59,371 nucleotides of DNA from Bacillota bacterium (GTDB taxonomy: Bacteria; Bacillota; Clostridia; Acetivibrionales; DSM-1351), in the NCBI GenBank assembly GCA_023431385.1, contig JAEYWA010000003.1, positions 1-59,371 of the forward strand, in the 5' to 3' direction. The translations under genes were made by a program, and so were the position numbers. How positions within the stretch are numbered: the first letter of the stretch is position 1; every line of letters begins with the position of its first letter. Shown here piece after piece: positions 45,524-54,069 of the stretch. Under the pieces are notes generated by a model that ran no database searches, was not told the DNA's origin, and worked only from the letters and a program-made list of their open reading frames with translations.

Positions 45524-46156
45524 TTAAAATTGTAGCTTATCAACTTCTCCACTCATTATACAGGGTAAAAATTTCTGTATCTTGTCGAAAGACCAATTCC
45601 ACCATTGTATCTGCTGTAATTTATTAATTGTTTCCTCATCAAAACGCTTTTTGATTTCTTTTGCAGGAGTACCACCAACAACTGTATATGGAGGAATATC
45701 CTTTGTTACAACTGCTCTTGTTCCTATGATCGCACCATCACCAATATGAACGCCGGATAAGATAACTGCTTCATATCCTATCCAAACATCATTACCAATT
45801 ACAATGTCACCCTTATTATCCCATGCAGACTTAACATGTTTTTTATCTAAATTCCATTCTTCAAAGAATAATGGAAATGGATAAGTTGAAAGTGATTTAA
45901 GCACGTGATTGGCACTGGTAAATAGAAACCTTGCTCCACAAGCTATGGAACAAAACTTGCCAATAATCAATTTGTCTTTATTGATAGGATAGTGATATAG
46001 GACATTGTTCTTTTCGAATTGCGTGGGATCAGAAACAAAGTCATTATACATAGTAAAATCGCCAACTATGATATTGGGATTTTCAATAATACCTTTCAAA
46101 TATACTGTTTCAAAGTCATTGGTTCGCGGGTATATTTTTTCTCCTGGAATAGTCAT
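45524..46156 (-). CDS. CatB/Vat-type hexapeptide-repeat acetyltransferase
   Basis: Left-handed beta-helix acetyltransferase of the xenobiotic group (CatB-type chloramphenicol or Vat-type streptogramin). The 210 residues show hexapeptide repeats such as IIGKFCSIACGARFLF and VIGNDVWIGYEAVILSGVHIGDG, with the active-site loop containing TSANH and the C-terminal VVGGTPAKEIKKRF segment. The usual acceptor is an antibiotic hydroxyl, but chromosomal members often have unknown natural substrates. AGGAGG precedes the ATG. No mobility gene is nearby. Confidence 0.88.
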   Translation of the reverse strand: MTIPGEKIYPRTNDFETVYLKGIIENPNIIVGDFTMYNDFVSDPTQFEKNNVLYHYPINKDKLIIGKFCSIACGARFLFTSANHVLKSLSTYPFPLFFEEWNLDKKHVKSAWDNKGDIVIGNDVWIGYEAVILSGVHIGDGAIIGTRAVVTKDIPPYTVVGGTPAKEIKKRFDEETINKLQQIQWWNWSFDKIQKFLPCIMSGEVDKLQF

Positions 46157-46649
46157 AAAATCCTCCTAAGTTTTATTCTTTATTCAACTATTCCAGTAAT
46201 TACAATGCACCTTTTCACTTTATCACCAACCTTCAATTATATAAATAGTTTTAAGTTTACATTCTTTAACTGATATGAAATACTCTATCATTTTATAACC
46301 TAATATCAAAAAACAGAAGAGAATCGTTATATATGCTGTACTTCTTATTATACACATTAACCCATAAGATAGAAGATTGATTGAGTGAAACAGATAATCA
46401 AAAGGTAAGGTGTTAGAGAACTAACTTAGCTTGACAGTAACTGAATAGTTAAGAACAAAATGGGCCTGATTAAATTGGTTTAGTACATTTAGAAGGTGAA
46501 TGAAGCATAAGCTAATTTCGGGGTCTAGCCTGCCCGGCGATGAGGGCAAATAAGACATCAGACCAGGCGCCGGATAGACGTAGCAACGTGCAACCATATT
46601 TGGCAGCGCTGACTAAACAAAATTTAATATTTCCCGGAGGAGTGTCAAC
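46157..46649. other. Long intergenic region with a compact GC-rich structured segment
   Basis: No convincing gene. The segment 46515-46615 is more GC-rich than its surroundings and can fold: GGTCT (46522-46526) pairs with AGACC (46560-46564), enclosing GATG/CATC (46539-46542 with 46556-46559); further complementarities include GCCTG with CAGGC and ACGT with ACGT. It matches no riboswitch or RNA family that I recognise. The remainder, 46157-46510, is AT-rich. Confidence 0.35.
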
Positions 46650-47135
46650 TCAAGTAACGTTCAAACTATGAAACAACTCAATGTTTCTATCAATAAGCTT
46701 TCTATGAAAATCAACATGTTCCGAATATTGCGATATAGCCTCCTCCAAACAAATCCTGCCTTTTTTGTCATGTATATAAGCATATATATTCCGGTCACTA
46801 TCGACAATTGTTTTTAAATGATTAACCATATATATGCGTACCATTTTTAGCAAGTCTAATGTTAATTTAAGATCTGATAATTGATAATCCAAATTCCTTG
46901 TCCAAACCTGGTCAAATGAAAAAACAGGTGTATCCGGCTGCGCAATTGCTCTCCTATAACGATGAAAATTTGCAATGTCGACATCCAAGCAATGAACGAG
47001 TTGTTCCTTTATAGACCACGCATCTTCAAATGGTCTATATAGAATTAATTCATTAGATAATTCAAGAACATCATCAAATTCATATGTTAAATTTTCAAAT
47101 CGATCTAATAGACTAATCTTTTCCTCTCTCGTCAT
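46650..47135 (-). CDS. DinB-like four-helix protein
   Basis: A 161-residue protein that looks like a DinB/YfiT-type four-helix bundle: a first helix with a conserved acidic stretch, then WSIKEQLVHCLDVDIANFHRY with the first metal-like histidine, and SQYSEHVDFHRKLIDR giving the HxxxH at the end. Members bind divalent metal and often act as thiol-dependent transferases; the activity is unknown here. ATG 47135 is preferred over 47144, which abuts the purine-rich site. Confidence 0.8.
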   Translation of the reverse strand: MTREEKISLLDRFENLTYEFDDVLELSNELILYRPFEDAWSIKEQLVHCLDVDIANFHRYRRAIAQPDTPVFSFDQVWTRNLDYQLSDLKLTLDLLKMVRIYMVNHLKTIVDSDRNIYAYIHDKKGRICLEEAISQYSEHVDFHRKLIDRNIELFHSLNVT

Positions 47136-47401
47136 ATATATCATCTCTCTTTCAATTTCACAGTTTCAGACCGTTATGCAGGTTCAATCATTTTATAACT
47201 TCAGGCCATAAAATGGCATATTTACACATTTAGACCAATATAAAACACTTTTATATTATAACATGAACAAACAGAATATTTATATCTATTTTTCACTGGT
47301 CAAACAGGGTTTCAAGTAAATTTCTAACTTAATACAACATAAAACACGTTAAATTCAAATAAAAATAATATAGGTACTTTACTTGATGCTTTAATGGAAA
47401 G

Positions 47402-48154
47402 ATGTTGATGAAAAAGATAAAGATAGTCATATTTAAAAAAAATTCTTTAATCGTTGTATTTTCTGTCCTAATAATATTGCTTTTTGCATCTATTATATTT
47501 ATTGTTAAAGGTTCTATATTGGCAAACACATTTTCAGACCCTAATAGTGGAATTATCGTTATAGATCCTGGACATGGTGGAATTGACGGTGGCACAAATA
47601 AAGAGGGTATTCTGGAAAAAGAAATCAACCTTGATATTGGTAAAAGGCTATGTTTTTTTCTGGAGCAAAAAGGCTATAAAGTAATTATGACACGTAATGA
47701 TGATACTTCTCTGGATACATTGGATAGTTCAAGCAAAAGTCGACATCAAAGAGACTTAAATGCAAGGGTAAATATCATTAATAACAGTAATGCACAACTA
47801 TTTGTAAGCATTCACGTTAATTGTAATTTAAAGAAACCTTCAACTGAAGGTGCAATTGTTTTTTACAATAATAAGTTTGAGCAAAGTAAAACTTTGGCTT
47901 ATAACATCCAAAGAAACTTGAACAGTATAGATATAGGCAATAGGAAACGAACAGTGCATAATCCGACTCCGGCTAAATACTTTGTTTTGGGCAATGCGGA
48001 CATTCCTGGAGTATTAGTGGAAACTGCATTTATCTCAAATAAAGTGGAGCGCCTAGAAATGACAAAAGAATCCTTTCGAGAAAATACAGCAAAAGCTGTT
48101 GTCTCTGGCATACAGCAATATCTGCAAGAATCCACTAATGTGTCAGTGCCATAA
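47402..48154 (+). CDS. N-acetylmuramoyl-L-alanine amidase (Amidase_3, CwlD-like)
   Basis: Zinc amidase that cuts the bond between N-acetylmuramic acid and L-Ala. The 250-residue protein has an N-terminal membrane segment (about residues 10-38) and an Amidase_3 domain: IVIDPGHGGIDGG with the first zinc His, EKEINLDIGKRL with the zinc Glu, LFVSIHVNCN with the second zinc His, and catalytic Glu in VLVETAFISN. Size and layout match CwlD, which with PdaA makes muramic-delta-lactam in the spore cortex. The start may be ATG 47408. It ends with a 12-base overlap with the convergent lipoprotein gene. Confidence 0.9.
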   Translation: MLMKKIKIVIFKKNSLIVVFSVLIILLFASIIFIVKGSILANTFSDPNSGIIVIDPGHGGIDGGTNKEGILEKEINLDIGKRLCFFLEQKGYKVIMTRNDDTSLDTLDSSSKSRHQRDLNARVNIINNSNAQLFVSIHVNCNLKKPSTEGAIVFYNNKFEQSKTLAYNIQRNLNSIDIGNRKRTVHNPTPAKYFVLGNADIPGVLVETAFISNKVERLEMTKESFRENTAKAVVSGIQQYLQESTNVSVP

Positions 48155-48899
48155 TATGATCCGAATGCTGGTTTGATTTGCTGTCGTCTCTTTTGAAAGA
48201 ACATTTACTTTAGGAAAATGATCATAGTCAACATAGCTTCGGAACATTTTTGTAGCCCTCTCGATTTCAGAGGTAAGATTATCTAATTTCTGATATGCCT
48301 CTTTTGAAAACATTGCGGCAACATCATTTTTATCTCCGTTGGTTAACGCTCTTGTCACTCCGGCTGCATAATCCTCCGGTGTATGAATCCCCCATAATAC
48401 CCCTGGCACATCATCGCGTAATATCCAAAAATAGTTTCGATAAGTATCACTTTCTTTAACAATACATAATTGAAAAAGTCCTGTATCATTCTTATCGAAA
48501 TCACTATAAACTATTACAAAATCAAAACTATATGTATCAACTTCAGTTTTTACGGTATACGTCCATCTTAACGTTTTTTTTTGATTGCCCATGGTCGATA
48601 TGATCAGAGGTACTTCCCAGTTCATCTGTAAGAGAGGTTGATTTTCCCTGATAAAACTGCATTAAATATTCAATACCTGCATCTAAATCTTTTGCTTTTT
48701 CCTTTGCGTTAACTGAAAATAGCTTTTTTAGCGCTTTAGCATCCTTGATTTCCAAAGCTGTGACTATCTCCTTTGCCATTTTTGCCGTTTCTCTTTTCTC
48801 AAATGACGTTTCAATGTCTAGCATTGACAATCGTGAATTGCAGGCACATAAACTAATAATCAATAGTAATACACTAAATATGCAAATCAATTCTTTCAC
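48143..48899 (-). pseudogene. DUF5104-type lipoprotein with a frameshift at an A9 tract
   Basis: Two overlapping frames make one gene. From GTG 48899 (CGGAGGG upstream) the frame gives a lipoprotein signal (MKELICIFSVLLLIISLCAC, lipobox LCAC) and the first half, ending soon after SKKNVKMDVY. The rest (KKTLRWTYTVKTEVD onward to 48143) is in another frame. The switch falls at A9 on the coding strand (plus-strand T9, about 48574-48582): eight A would keep the frame open throughout. Both halves look normal, so this is a recent slip, a phase-variable tract, transcriptional slippage or a sequencing error. It follows the SDR gene and would be a surface lipoprotein of unknown function. Confidence 0.8.
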
Positions 48900-48931
48900 A
48901 ATAACCCTCCGAAATTCACATTTTACTATTT

Positions 48932-49684
48932 TCACCTATCCCTTCTCATTAAACTGAAACTCTGAGCTGTTGGACCAATATCGGGCTGCCCAGCCAGAAA
49001 CAAAGCCAGCGGCACCACAGCCTCAGGTTGCTTGTGCCACTCGCAGTCCATGGTCTTGATTATCTTTTTACCTTCTTTAGCGCCATCGTCGATTGAAGTC
49101 TCAACAGGCCCCGGTATCAGCTCGTTAACACTTATATTATATTCCATGAGTTCCTGGGCTAAAATACGTGTCAGCATCCATAGTCCCGCTTTTGAGCAGG
49201 AGTATGCTGAACCTCCGGGGAAACCCTTGTGTCCAAGACCCGAGCCAATGGTAATAATCTTTCCAGCACCTCTCTGTTTCATATATGGAATAACTGAATG
49301 AGCACAGTAATAGGCGCCAAAAAGATTCAATTCCATTGTTTTTATCCAGTTCTCCATATTGCTGTCTTCAACTGTTTCACGATCATAGTTGGCGCCGGCA
49401 TTTATAACCAGAAGATCTATGCCCCCAAAATGCTCTGCCGCGGCTTTAAACATACTGATTACTTCTTCATTGCTGGTCACATCAGTTTTAACAGCAACCG
49501 CGTTACCACCCGACTCCCTTATCTCCTGTTCTGTCTGCCTTATTTCGGTTTCACTCCTGGCAGAGCATACAACAGCAGCACCTGCTTCAGCATACGCCCT
49601 GGCAATGGTTTTACCTATGCCGCGTCCTGCGCCGGTAATAACGGCAACTTTTCCCTGTAAAATTTTTTGATTACTATTAAGCAT
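48932..49684 (-). CDS. Short-chain dehydrogenase/reductase
   Basis: A 250-residue Rossmann-fold oxidoreductase. The cofactor loop is TGAGRGIG, the NAG motif is in LVINAGANYD, and the active site has GSGLGHK and YSCSK (catalytic Ser, Tyr and Lys). ATG 49684 has AGAGAGG five bases upstream; the longer frame from 49702 does not. The substrate is unknown; FabG-like length, but no fatty-acid genes adjoin. The lipoprotein pseudogene follows directly. Confidence 0.92.
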   Translation of the reverse strand: MLNSNQKILQGKVAVITGAGRGIGKTIARAYAEAGAAVVCSARSETEIRQTEQEIRESGGNAVAVKTDVTSNEEVISMFKAAAEHFGGIDLLVINAGANYDRETVEDSNMENWIKTMELNLFGAYYCAHSVIPYMKQRGAGKIITIGSGLGHKGFPGGSAYSCSKAGLWMLTRILAQELMEYNISVNELIPGPVETSIDDGAKEGKKIIKTMDCEWHKQPEAVVPLALFLAGQPDIGPTAQSFSLMRRDR

Positions 49685-49735
49685 AAATTCCTCTCTAATC
49701 ATATTTTGTCAGTGCTACATGTATGGTACAACTTC

Positions 49736-50668
49736 TCAATAATGCAGGTTCTCATAAAGCCTTGATCTCTTAATTTTGAAGTTGGTTCCCTTTAGCCTGT
49801 TTATCAGATCAAGTATTTTCTGAATTTCCGCTACTTCGTATTTCTTCATTTCAGGAGAGGCAATTATTTCGTCTATTAATTCAGATGTATTTAGACCTAT
49901 CCTTATTCCCTCCTCAGGAAGATAATTAAGTGCTGAAATAAACTCCTGAGGTTCGCCCTGTTTTGTATTGACAGGGGTTGAGTTTACTGGTGGGATTGAA
50001 TTGTCAACAGTTACGATATCAGTTCCGGTTTTGGCTCTATATTCAGCGTCTCCTTCAGGTTCGTTTCCCTCTCTGGTATGTTCCTTGCTTTTCTGATATA
50101 GCATAATTCTGAATTCATGCTCATACTCGAATTCTTTTCTTTTATTCTTAAAAGGAAGAAGTTCATAATCTGTAAATCCTGAGTCGAATGTCTTGTCAAA
50201 GTCGATATAATCCACCTTGAACATTTCCATTTCATACCCATTTGGCTTTCTTATTTTATGCAGTTTCTGCAGTGTAGTACATACAGCAATCCCCTGTCCG
50301 GCTCTGGAATATACTTCCCACATGGCAGCTGATTCGCTTTGGTTTAGATGCCAGCAGCTTATTGCAACCTTTTTCTTTCTCTCGTTAAATTTTCTAAAGA
50401 ACTCTTTTCTAATATCTTTTTCAATTCCCTTGTGCAATCCTTTCCTGGTATAATTTGTCTCAATACTTATATCTGATTCGCTGGCGTTATCCCTTTGATT
50501 TAATTTTGCTCTGCGGTACATATCTGCAAAATGAAGATAATTTTGCTTTGGTATTGCCCCCTCATATTTATCTTTGAACTTATCTGCTCTGGCAAAATAG
50601 AGTTCTCCGTTGACAAGTGTAAGGAATTTAATTACGTCTAAATACTTCCACAGTTTATTTTCAGGCAT
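49736..50668 (-). CDS. DUF2971 family protein
   Basis: A 310-residue protein matching DUF2971: the N-terminal LWKYLDVIKFLTLVNGELYFARADKFKDKYEGA, split by short loops, and the middle CWHLNQSESAAMWEVYSRAGQGIAV with conserved Trp and Ser residues. DUF2971 proteins occur in bacteria and phage and are uncharacterised; some have been suggested to have defence-linked roles. AGGAGG precedes the ATG. Single gene; nothing adjacent suggests its role. Confidence 0.85.
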   Translation of the reverse strand: MPENKLWKYLDVIKFLTLVNGELYFARADKFKDKYEGAIPKQNYLHFADMYRRAKLNQRDNASESDISIETNYTRKGLHKGIEKDIRKEFFRKFNERKKKVAISCWHLNQSESAAMWEVYSRAGQGIAVCTTLQKLHKIRKPNGYEMEMFKVDYIDFDKTFDSGFTDYELLPFKNKRKEFEYEHEFRIMLYQKSKEHTREGNEPEGDAEYRAKTGTDIVTVDNSIPPVNSTPVNTKQGEPQEFISALNYLPEEGIRIGLNTSELIDEIIASPEMKKYEVAEIQKILDLINRLKGTNFKIKRSRLYENLHY

Positions 50669-50761
50669 AAAATTCCTCCTATTTATTATGTTGGTCCTTA
50701 TATATTTCAGTTGTTGTTTTATGGATTTACAGTTGTTATTTATTGGATTTAATTGTTGCTG

Positions 50762-51241
50762 TTACAAGAAATACTCGTCCCTCGTCAGCCATATTTGCTC
50801 CATTCTGTACATATGCCAGTATTCGTGGAAAACCATATGGTTAATAATTATCGGAATATTATACTGAATATACTCGCCATGCACCGCGTCTTTATTCAAA
50901 GCTGCTTCAGTAAGCTGGTCAATAAGGGATAATTGTTTATTTCGAATATCTTTATATTTTGAAAAGGCGTCATCAAGAGACGTGTATAAAGCAGTTCTCT
51001 CGGTTTCATTTTCGGGGAAATACGGAACTATAACAGGCTGTTCCTCATTTTTGATTTTTAGTATTCTAGAAAAAAGCATAGGCTGTACCTGGGCAATGTG
51101 ATAAATATGTTCCCTTATGGTCCAGGTTTCATCGTTTCTCTTAATATCAAGAATTTCGACCGGAATATTTCTTACATAAGCTTCAATAACGTCCGGCAGC
51201 TCCTTCAAGGTTTTAGCTAGTACTTCCATATTTATAATCAT
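50762..51241 (-). CDS. DinB/YfiT-like four-helix protein
   Basis: A 159-residue DinB-superfamily protein. Candidate metal ligands are in REHIYHIAQVQP and in the final helix HMVFHEYWHMYRMEQIW, giving the His triad of the family. Members bind zinc or nickel and act as thiol-linked transferases; activity unknown. ATG 51241 is preceded by AGGAGG about eight bases upstream. A second, unrelated DinB-fold gene lies at 46650-47135. Confidence 0.8.
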   Translation of the reverse strand: MIINMEVLAKTLKELPDVIEAYVRNIPVEILDIKRNDETWTIREHIYHIAQVQPMLFSRILKIKNEEQPVIVPYFPENETERTALYTSLDDAFSKYKDIRNKQLSLIDQLTEAALNKDAVHGEYIQYNIPIIINHMVFHEYWHMYRMEQIWLTRDEYFL

Positions 51242-51398
51242 TTAGCCCGCCTCCTCGCACTGAGTCTTTAATTCACTAATTCATTATCAACATTAAGTAA
51301 CAATATCAATTATCTATATTAAGTCCTATACAAAGTATATTAAGTAGCTAATCTAAGATTATAATACTTATACATATATTACCATTGGATGTCATAAA

Positions 51399-51444
51399 AA
51401 GCAAAAGACATGACAGCTTTAGGGGCAGGTCATGTCTTTTGCTT
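51399..51444. terminator. Very strong bidirectional terminator after the germination operon
   Basis: A 16-base perfect stem (AAGCAAAAGACATGAC with its complement) around a 14-base loop, with T-rich edges on both strands. It ends the minus-strand transcript of the ger operon and small membrane gene. Confidence 0.92.
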
Positions 51445-51499
51445 AAAATCGTATGTCGGATATACACTTAAATTATTCACCAGAAACATAATTTTTATT

Positions 51500-51667
51500 C
51501 TATTTAAAAAATAAATACATAAAGGGCAGTATAGTTGTAATAAGTGCAATAAGCATAACAACAAAGGCACCGAACCTGTTCTTTCTGTTCCAGGTCCAGA
51601 TACCGAAACTAAAAGTGTATATACTAATCCATATAACAATAAGCATCACTACTATTTTAAATATCAT
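51500..51667 (-). CDS. Small two-TM membrane protein downstream of gerC
   Basis: A 55-residue open frame from ATG 51667 to stop TAG (51502-51500), with a ribosome-binding site ACGGAG eight bases upstream. Two hydrophobic segments (about residues 4-24 and 33-54) flank a basic loop with WNRKNRFG. It lies 70 bases after gerC and before a strong terminator, so it is the last gene of the germination operon. I do not recognise the sequence. Such small proteins accompany some ger operons (GerD- or GerKD-like partners), but identity is not claimed. Confidence 0.7.
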   Translation of the reverse strand: MIFKIVVMLIVIWISIYTFSFGIWTWNRKNRFGAFVVMLIALITTILPFMYLFFK

Positions 51668-51736
51668 TTTTTCATCTCCGTAAAAAATTATGCGGTGTCA
51701 CTAACTACTATCGATTACCTTAAATACATTAAACTA

Positions 51737-52969
51737 TCATTGCCGGATTACCTCTGTATTCAGCCTTAAATCATACTTTGTCTTTGAAAAGACATCGGTC
51801 CACTTAGCTTTCTCCCAGTCATCTATCGATAAAAAATTTTTTCTTGCAAGTATACCGTAACCAAAAATATCCGATTTATATTCATAGGTTGCTTTACTCA
51901 AAAGCTTTTGAATTTCCCTTTCGAGCATTTCCTTATATGCCTTGTTAAGAATTTCTGCATTTTCATGATTATCATAATCGTATTGACTTTGTACAGATTG
52001 AACACTTATATCCATATTCAAGTTTATAGTAATAATGGGCTTTCCGTTTTTAAATGTAACCTTTGTCCGGGAGGTTTTTTCCTTCTTTAAATTGCTAAGA
52101 ACTTTGAACCTACGGTCGAGAGGGTCAACGATTTCCAAATTTATATTGTTTGGACCAGTCATTAGAGCAAATATGGACGCCTCTTTTGGTGCTAGCCTTC
52201 CCACCATTTTGTCGGATTTGAATACTGCCAGACCACTCAAAGACATTTTCTCCTGCTCCTCATCTCCACCCTTTTTAGGGCCTCCTCCACCTTTTTTTTC
52301 CTCCTCATCCTTCCCTGTAGCCGGTTTGCCTTCCTCGCCGTTGCCTTCTGGCTTCTTTGTGTCAACAATAGTTTTATCAACCGCTGTGTAGATTGCCAAT
52401 GGCTGGACATCTTTATTCTTGGCTCTGTACATATATTCTTCCAGTCGGGCCTGAGGTATCAGGAAATCTGATTCGTAAGATTTGAAAAGCAGTTCATAGT
52501 ATTTAGAGGGGTTTGAGGAAAGCTTTGGTTGAATGGACTCCAGGTACTTCTTTGCACCTTCTGCCGCTACAATTATATTAATATCCTGTCTGATTTGCAT
52601 CCCTTGCTGTAAACCATTGACAAATGGAGTAATACCTTTTTTTGCAATAGCCTCTGAAACAACAATAACTTTAGTATGTGAAAGATTAATATTTCTGCTC
52701 AAATATTGTCCTGATTTTTTCAACCCTGACAGGAAATTATCGGTTTTATAGGAGGTAATGTCAGTTCCCTCTCCCCCGCCTCCTGTAATAGCCTGTGGTA
52801 CTGCCGTCTGGAAGATAAGATTAAAATTATCTCCATCAGCCTCATCAATGCCTATAGCTATAACATATGCCAAGTCTTCTATTTCGCGGTTATCATAACA
52901 GCCTGTCAAAACAGAAATAAGTAAAAATAAACATAGGAAGGCCTCTAAACACTTGATTAACCTATTCAT
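51737..52969 (-). CDS. Ger(x)C-type spore germination lipoprotein
   Basis: Lipoprotein C-subunit of a GerA-type germinant receptor. The 410-residue protein has a lipoprotein signal (residues 1-24; lipobox LTGC followed by Y), the family opening GCYDNREIEDLAYVIAIGIDEADG, and a Gly/Glu/Lys-rich linker (about 215-240, with EEKKGGGGPKKGG) that is unusual. The C-terminal domain has the normal EIQKLLSKAT segment. ATG overlaps the gerB stop by four bases. Confidence 0.95.
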   Translation of the reverse strand: MNRLIKCLEAFLCLFLLISVLTGCYDNREIEDLAYVIAIGIDEADGDNFNLIFQTAVPQAITGGGGEGTDITSYKTDNFLSGLKKSGQYLSRNINLSHTKVIVVSEAIAKKGITPFVNGLQQGMQIRQDINIIVAAEGAKKYLESIQPKLSSNPSKYYELLFKSYESDFLIPQARLEEYMYRAKNKDVQPLAIYTAVDKTIVDTKKPEGNGEEGKPATGKDEEEKKGGGGPKKGGDEEQEKMSLSGLAVFKSDKMVGRLAPKEASIFALMTGPNNINLEIVDPLDRRFKVLSNLKKEKTSRTKVTFKNGKPIITINLNMDISVQSVQSQYDYDNHENAEILNKAYKEMLEREIQKLLSKATYEYKSDIFGYGILARKNFLSIDDWEKAKWTDVFSKTKYDLRLNTEVIRQ

Positions 52970-54069
52970 TTCTCCCCGCCTCCTTCTTCAAATTTACTCC
53001 CCACTTTTTTGCCTGCTCCGATTATAACTACTATCAGAGGTAATACAAGACCAAAAAGCCAGATTAGATTAGCTGCCTTAGAGTTGACGAAATCAATATT
53101 CATACCTTGCAGTTGATCGGAAACTGTCAGGCAGATTACAGCCACAGGAAGAACTAGCGGTCTTGATTTTTTTAGGTTCAGAGTCTTTTTAATTATGAAG
53201 ATAAGAAAGGTAAAAATAACTCCAAGGTAGAGCAGCGCAGATATTGAACTGATAAGTACAAATATCGACTCTATTCTTTGAAACGTATTTCCCACCTCTA
53301 TATGCTTTGCCATCTGGAATACGGGTATTTTGCTATCTACCGCAATCTGATATGGATATAGCAGTAAAAAAGAAAGTGTTGACCACAGCAGCAGCAAGCC
53401 GGAAACCATAATAGACACAAATCCCACTCTTTTAAGGTATCTCTTTTTTATAAAGGGAACCATAAAAAAGAGTATTATCAAGGATGAATAGGCCGAAAGT
53501 TTGTAAAGACTTCCCTTCGCAACAGACATGTATCCTTCGCCCAAAATCGGAAAAAGGTTATTGATTTCAAGCTGCGGAATAACACCTATTGTAATGAGTA
53601 TAAAGCCTATTATTACCACAGGCAGCAAAATTGCGTTAATTCTTACAACCGCTTCAATTCCAAAGAAAGCAGAGAATATTATTCCGACAATAAACAGTAT
53701 CTCCACAAAACTCAAAGGAGATTTATCCAGTGAAATTATTTTCAACATTTTCGAAAAACCACCAAGGGCTGTAGTTACTTGGGAGAAAAGATAAGCTGCG
53801 GCTAAAAAGCCCACAATTATTTTCAATACTCTTCCACCCGCTTTTTCACTAATATCCAGTAAGTCCAGACTGCCCATGTTTTTATATAACGCTGCTACCA
53901 CCGAAAAATAAATCAGTACTATAATAGTCGACAGCACTGGAATCATCCACCCAGCACTACCGCTATAAAGAGTCATATCACGGGGGTATGACAGAAGTAC
54001 CTGAATGAATATCAAATTAACCAATACAGTTATGCCTTCCCAGGAACCAAAGGTTATTCTAGTCTTCAT
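52966..54069 (-). CDS. GerB-type spore germination permease
   Basis: B-subunit of a germinant receptor, an APC-superfamily-like transporter in the spore inner membrane. The 367-residue protein has about ten membrane segments. ATG 54069 is placed nine bases from AGAGG; earlier in-frame ATGs at 54075 and 54078 crowd that site. It overlaps the end of gerA by a few bases and gerC by four. It probably binds the germinant. Confidence 0.94.
   Translation of the reverse strand: MKTRITFGSWEGITVLVNLIFIQVLLSYPRDMTLYSGSAGWMIPVLSTIIVLIYFSVVAALYKNMGSLDLLDISEKAGGRVLKIIVGFLAAAYLFSQVTTALGGFSKMLKIISLDKSPLSFVEILFIVGIIFSAFFGIEAVVRINAILLPVVIIGFILITIGVIPQLEINNLFPILGEGYMSVAKGSLYKLSAYSSLIILFFMVPFIKKRYLKRVGFVSIMVSGLLLLWSTLSFLLLYPYQIAVDSKIPVFQMAKHIEVGNTFQRIESIFVLISSISALLYLGVIFTFLIFIIKKTLNLKKSRPLVLPVAVICLTVSDQLQGMNIDFVNSKAANLIWLFGLVLPLIVVIIGAGKKVGSKFEEGGGEK

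Noticed and set aside
45524..46156. Acquired resistance gene cassette
   Set aside because: Base composition is like its neighbours and there is no integrase, transposase or attachment repeat; only the adjacent tRNA hints at transfer.
51430..51639. A 69-codon minus-strand frame downstream of gerC
   Set aside because: It overlaps the 55-residue membrane gene in a different frame and reads through the strong terminator; the smaller frame has the better start and composition.
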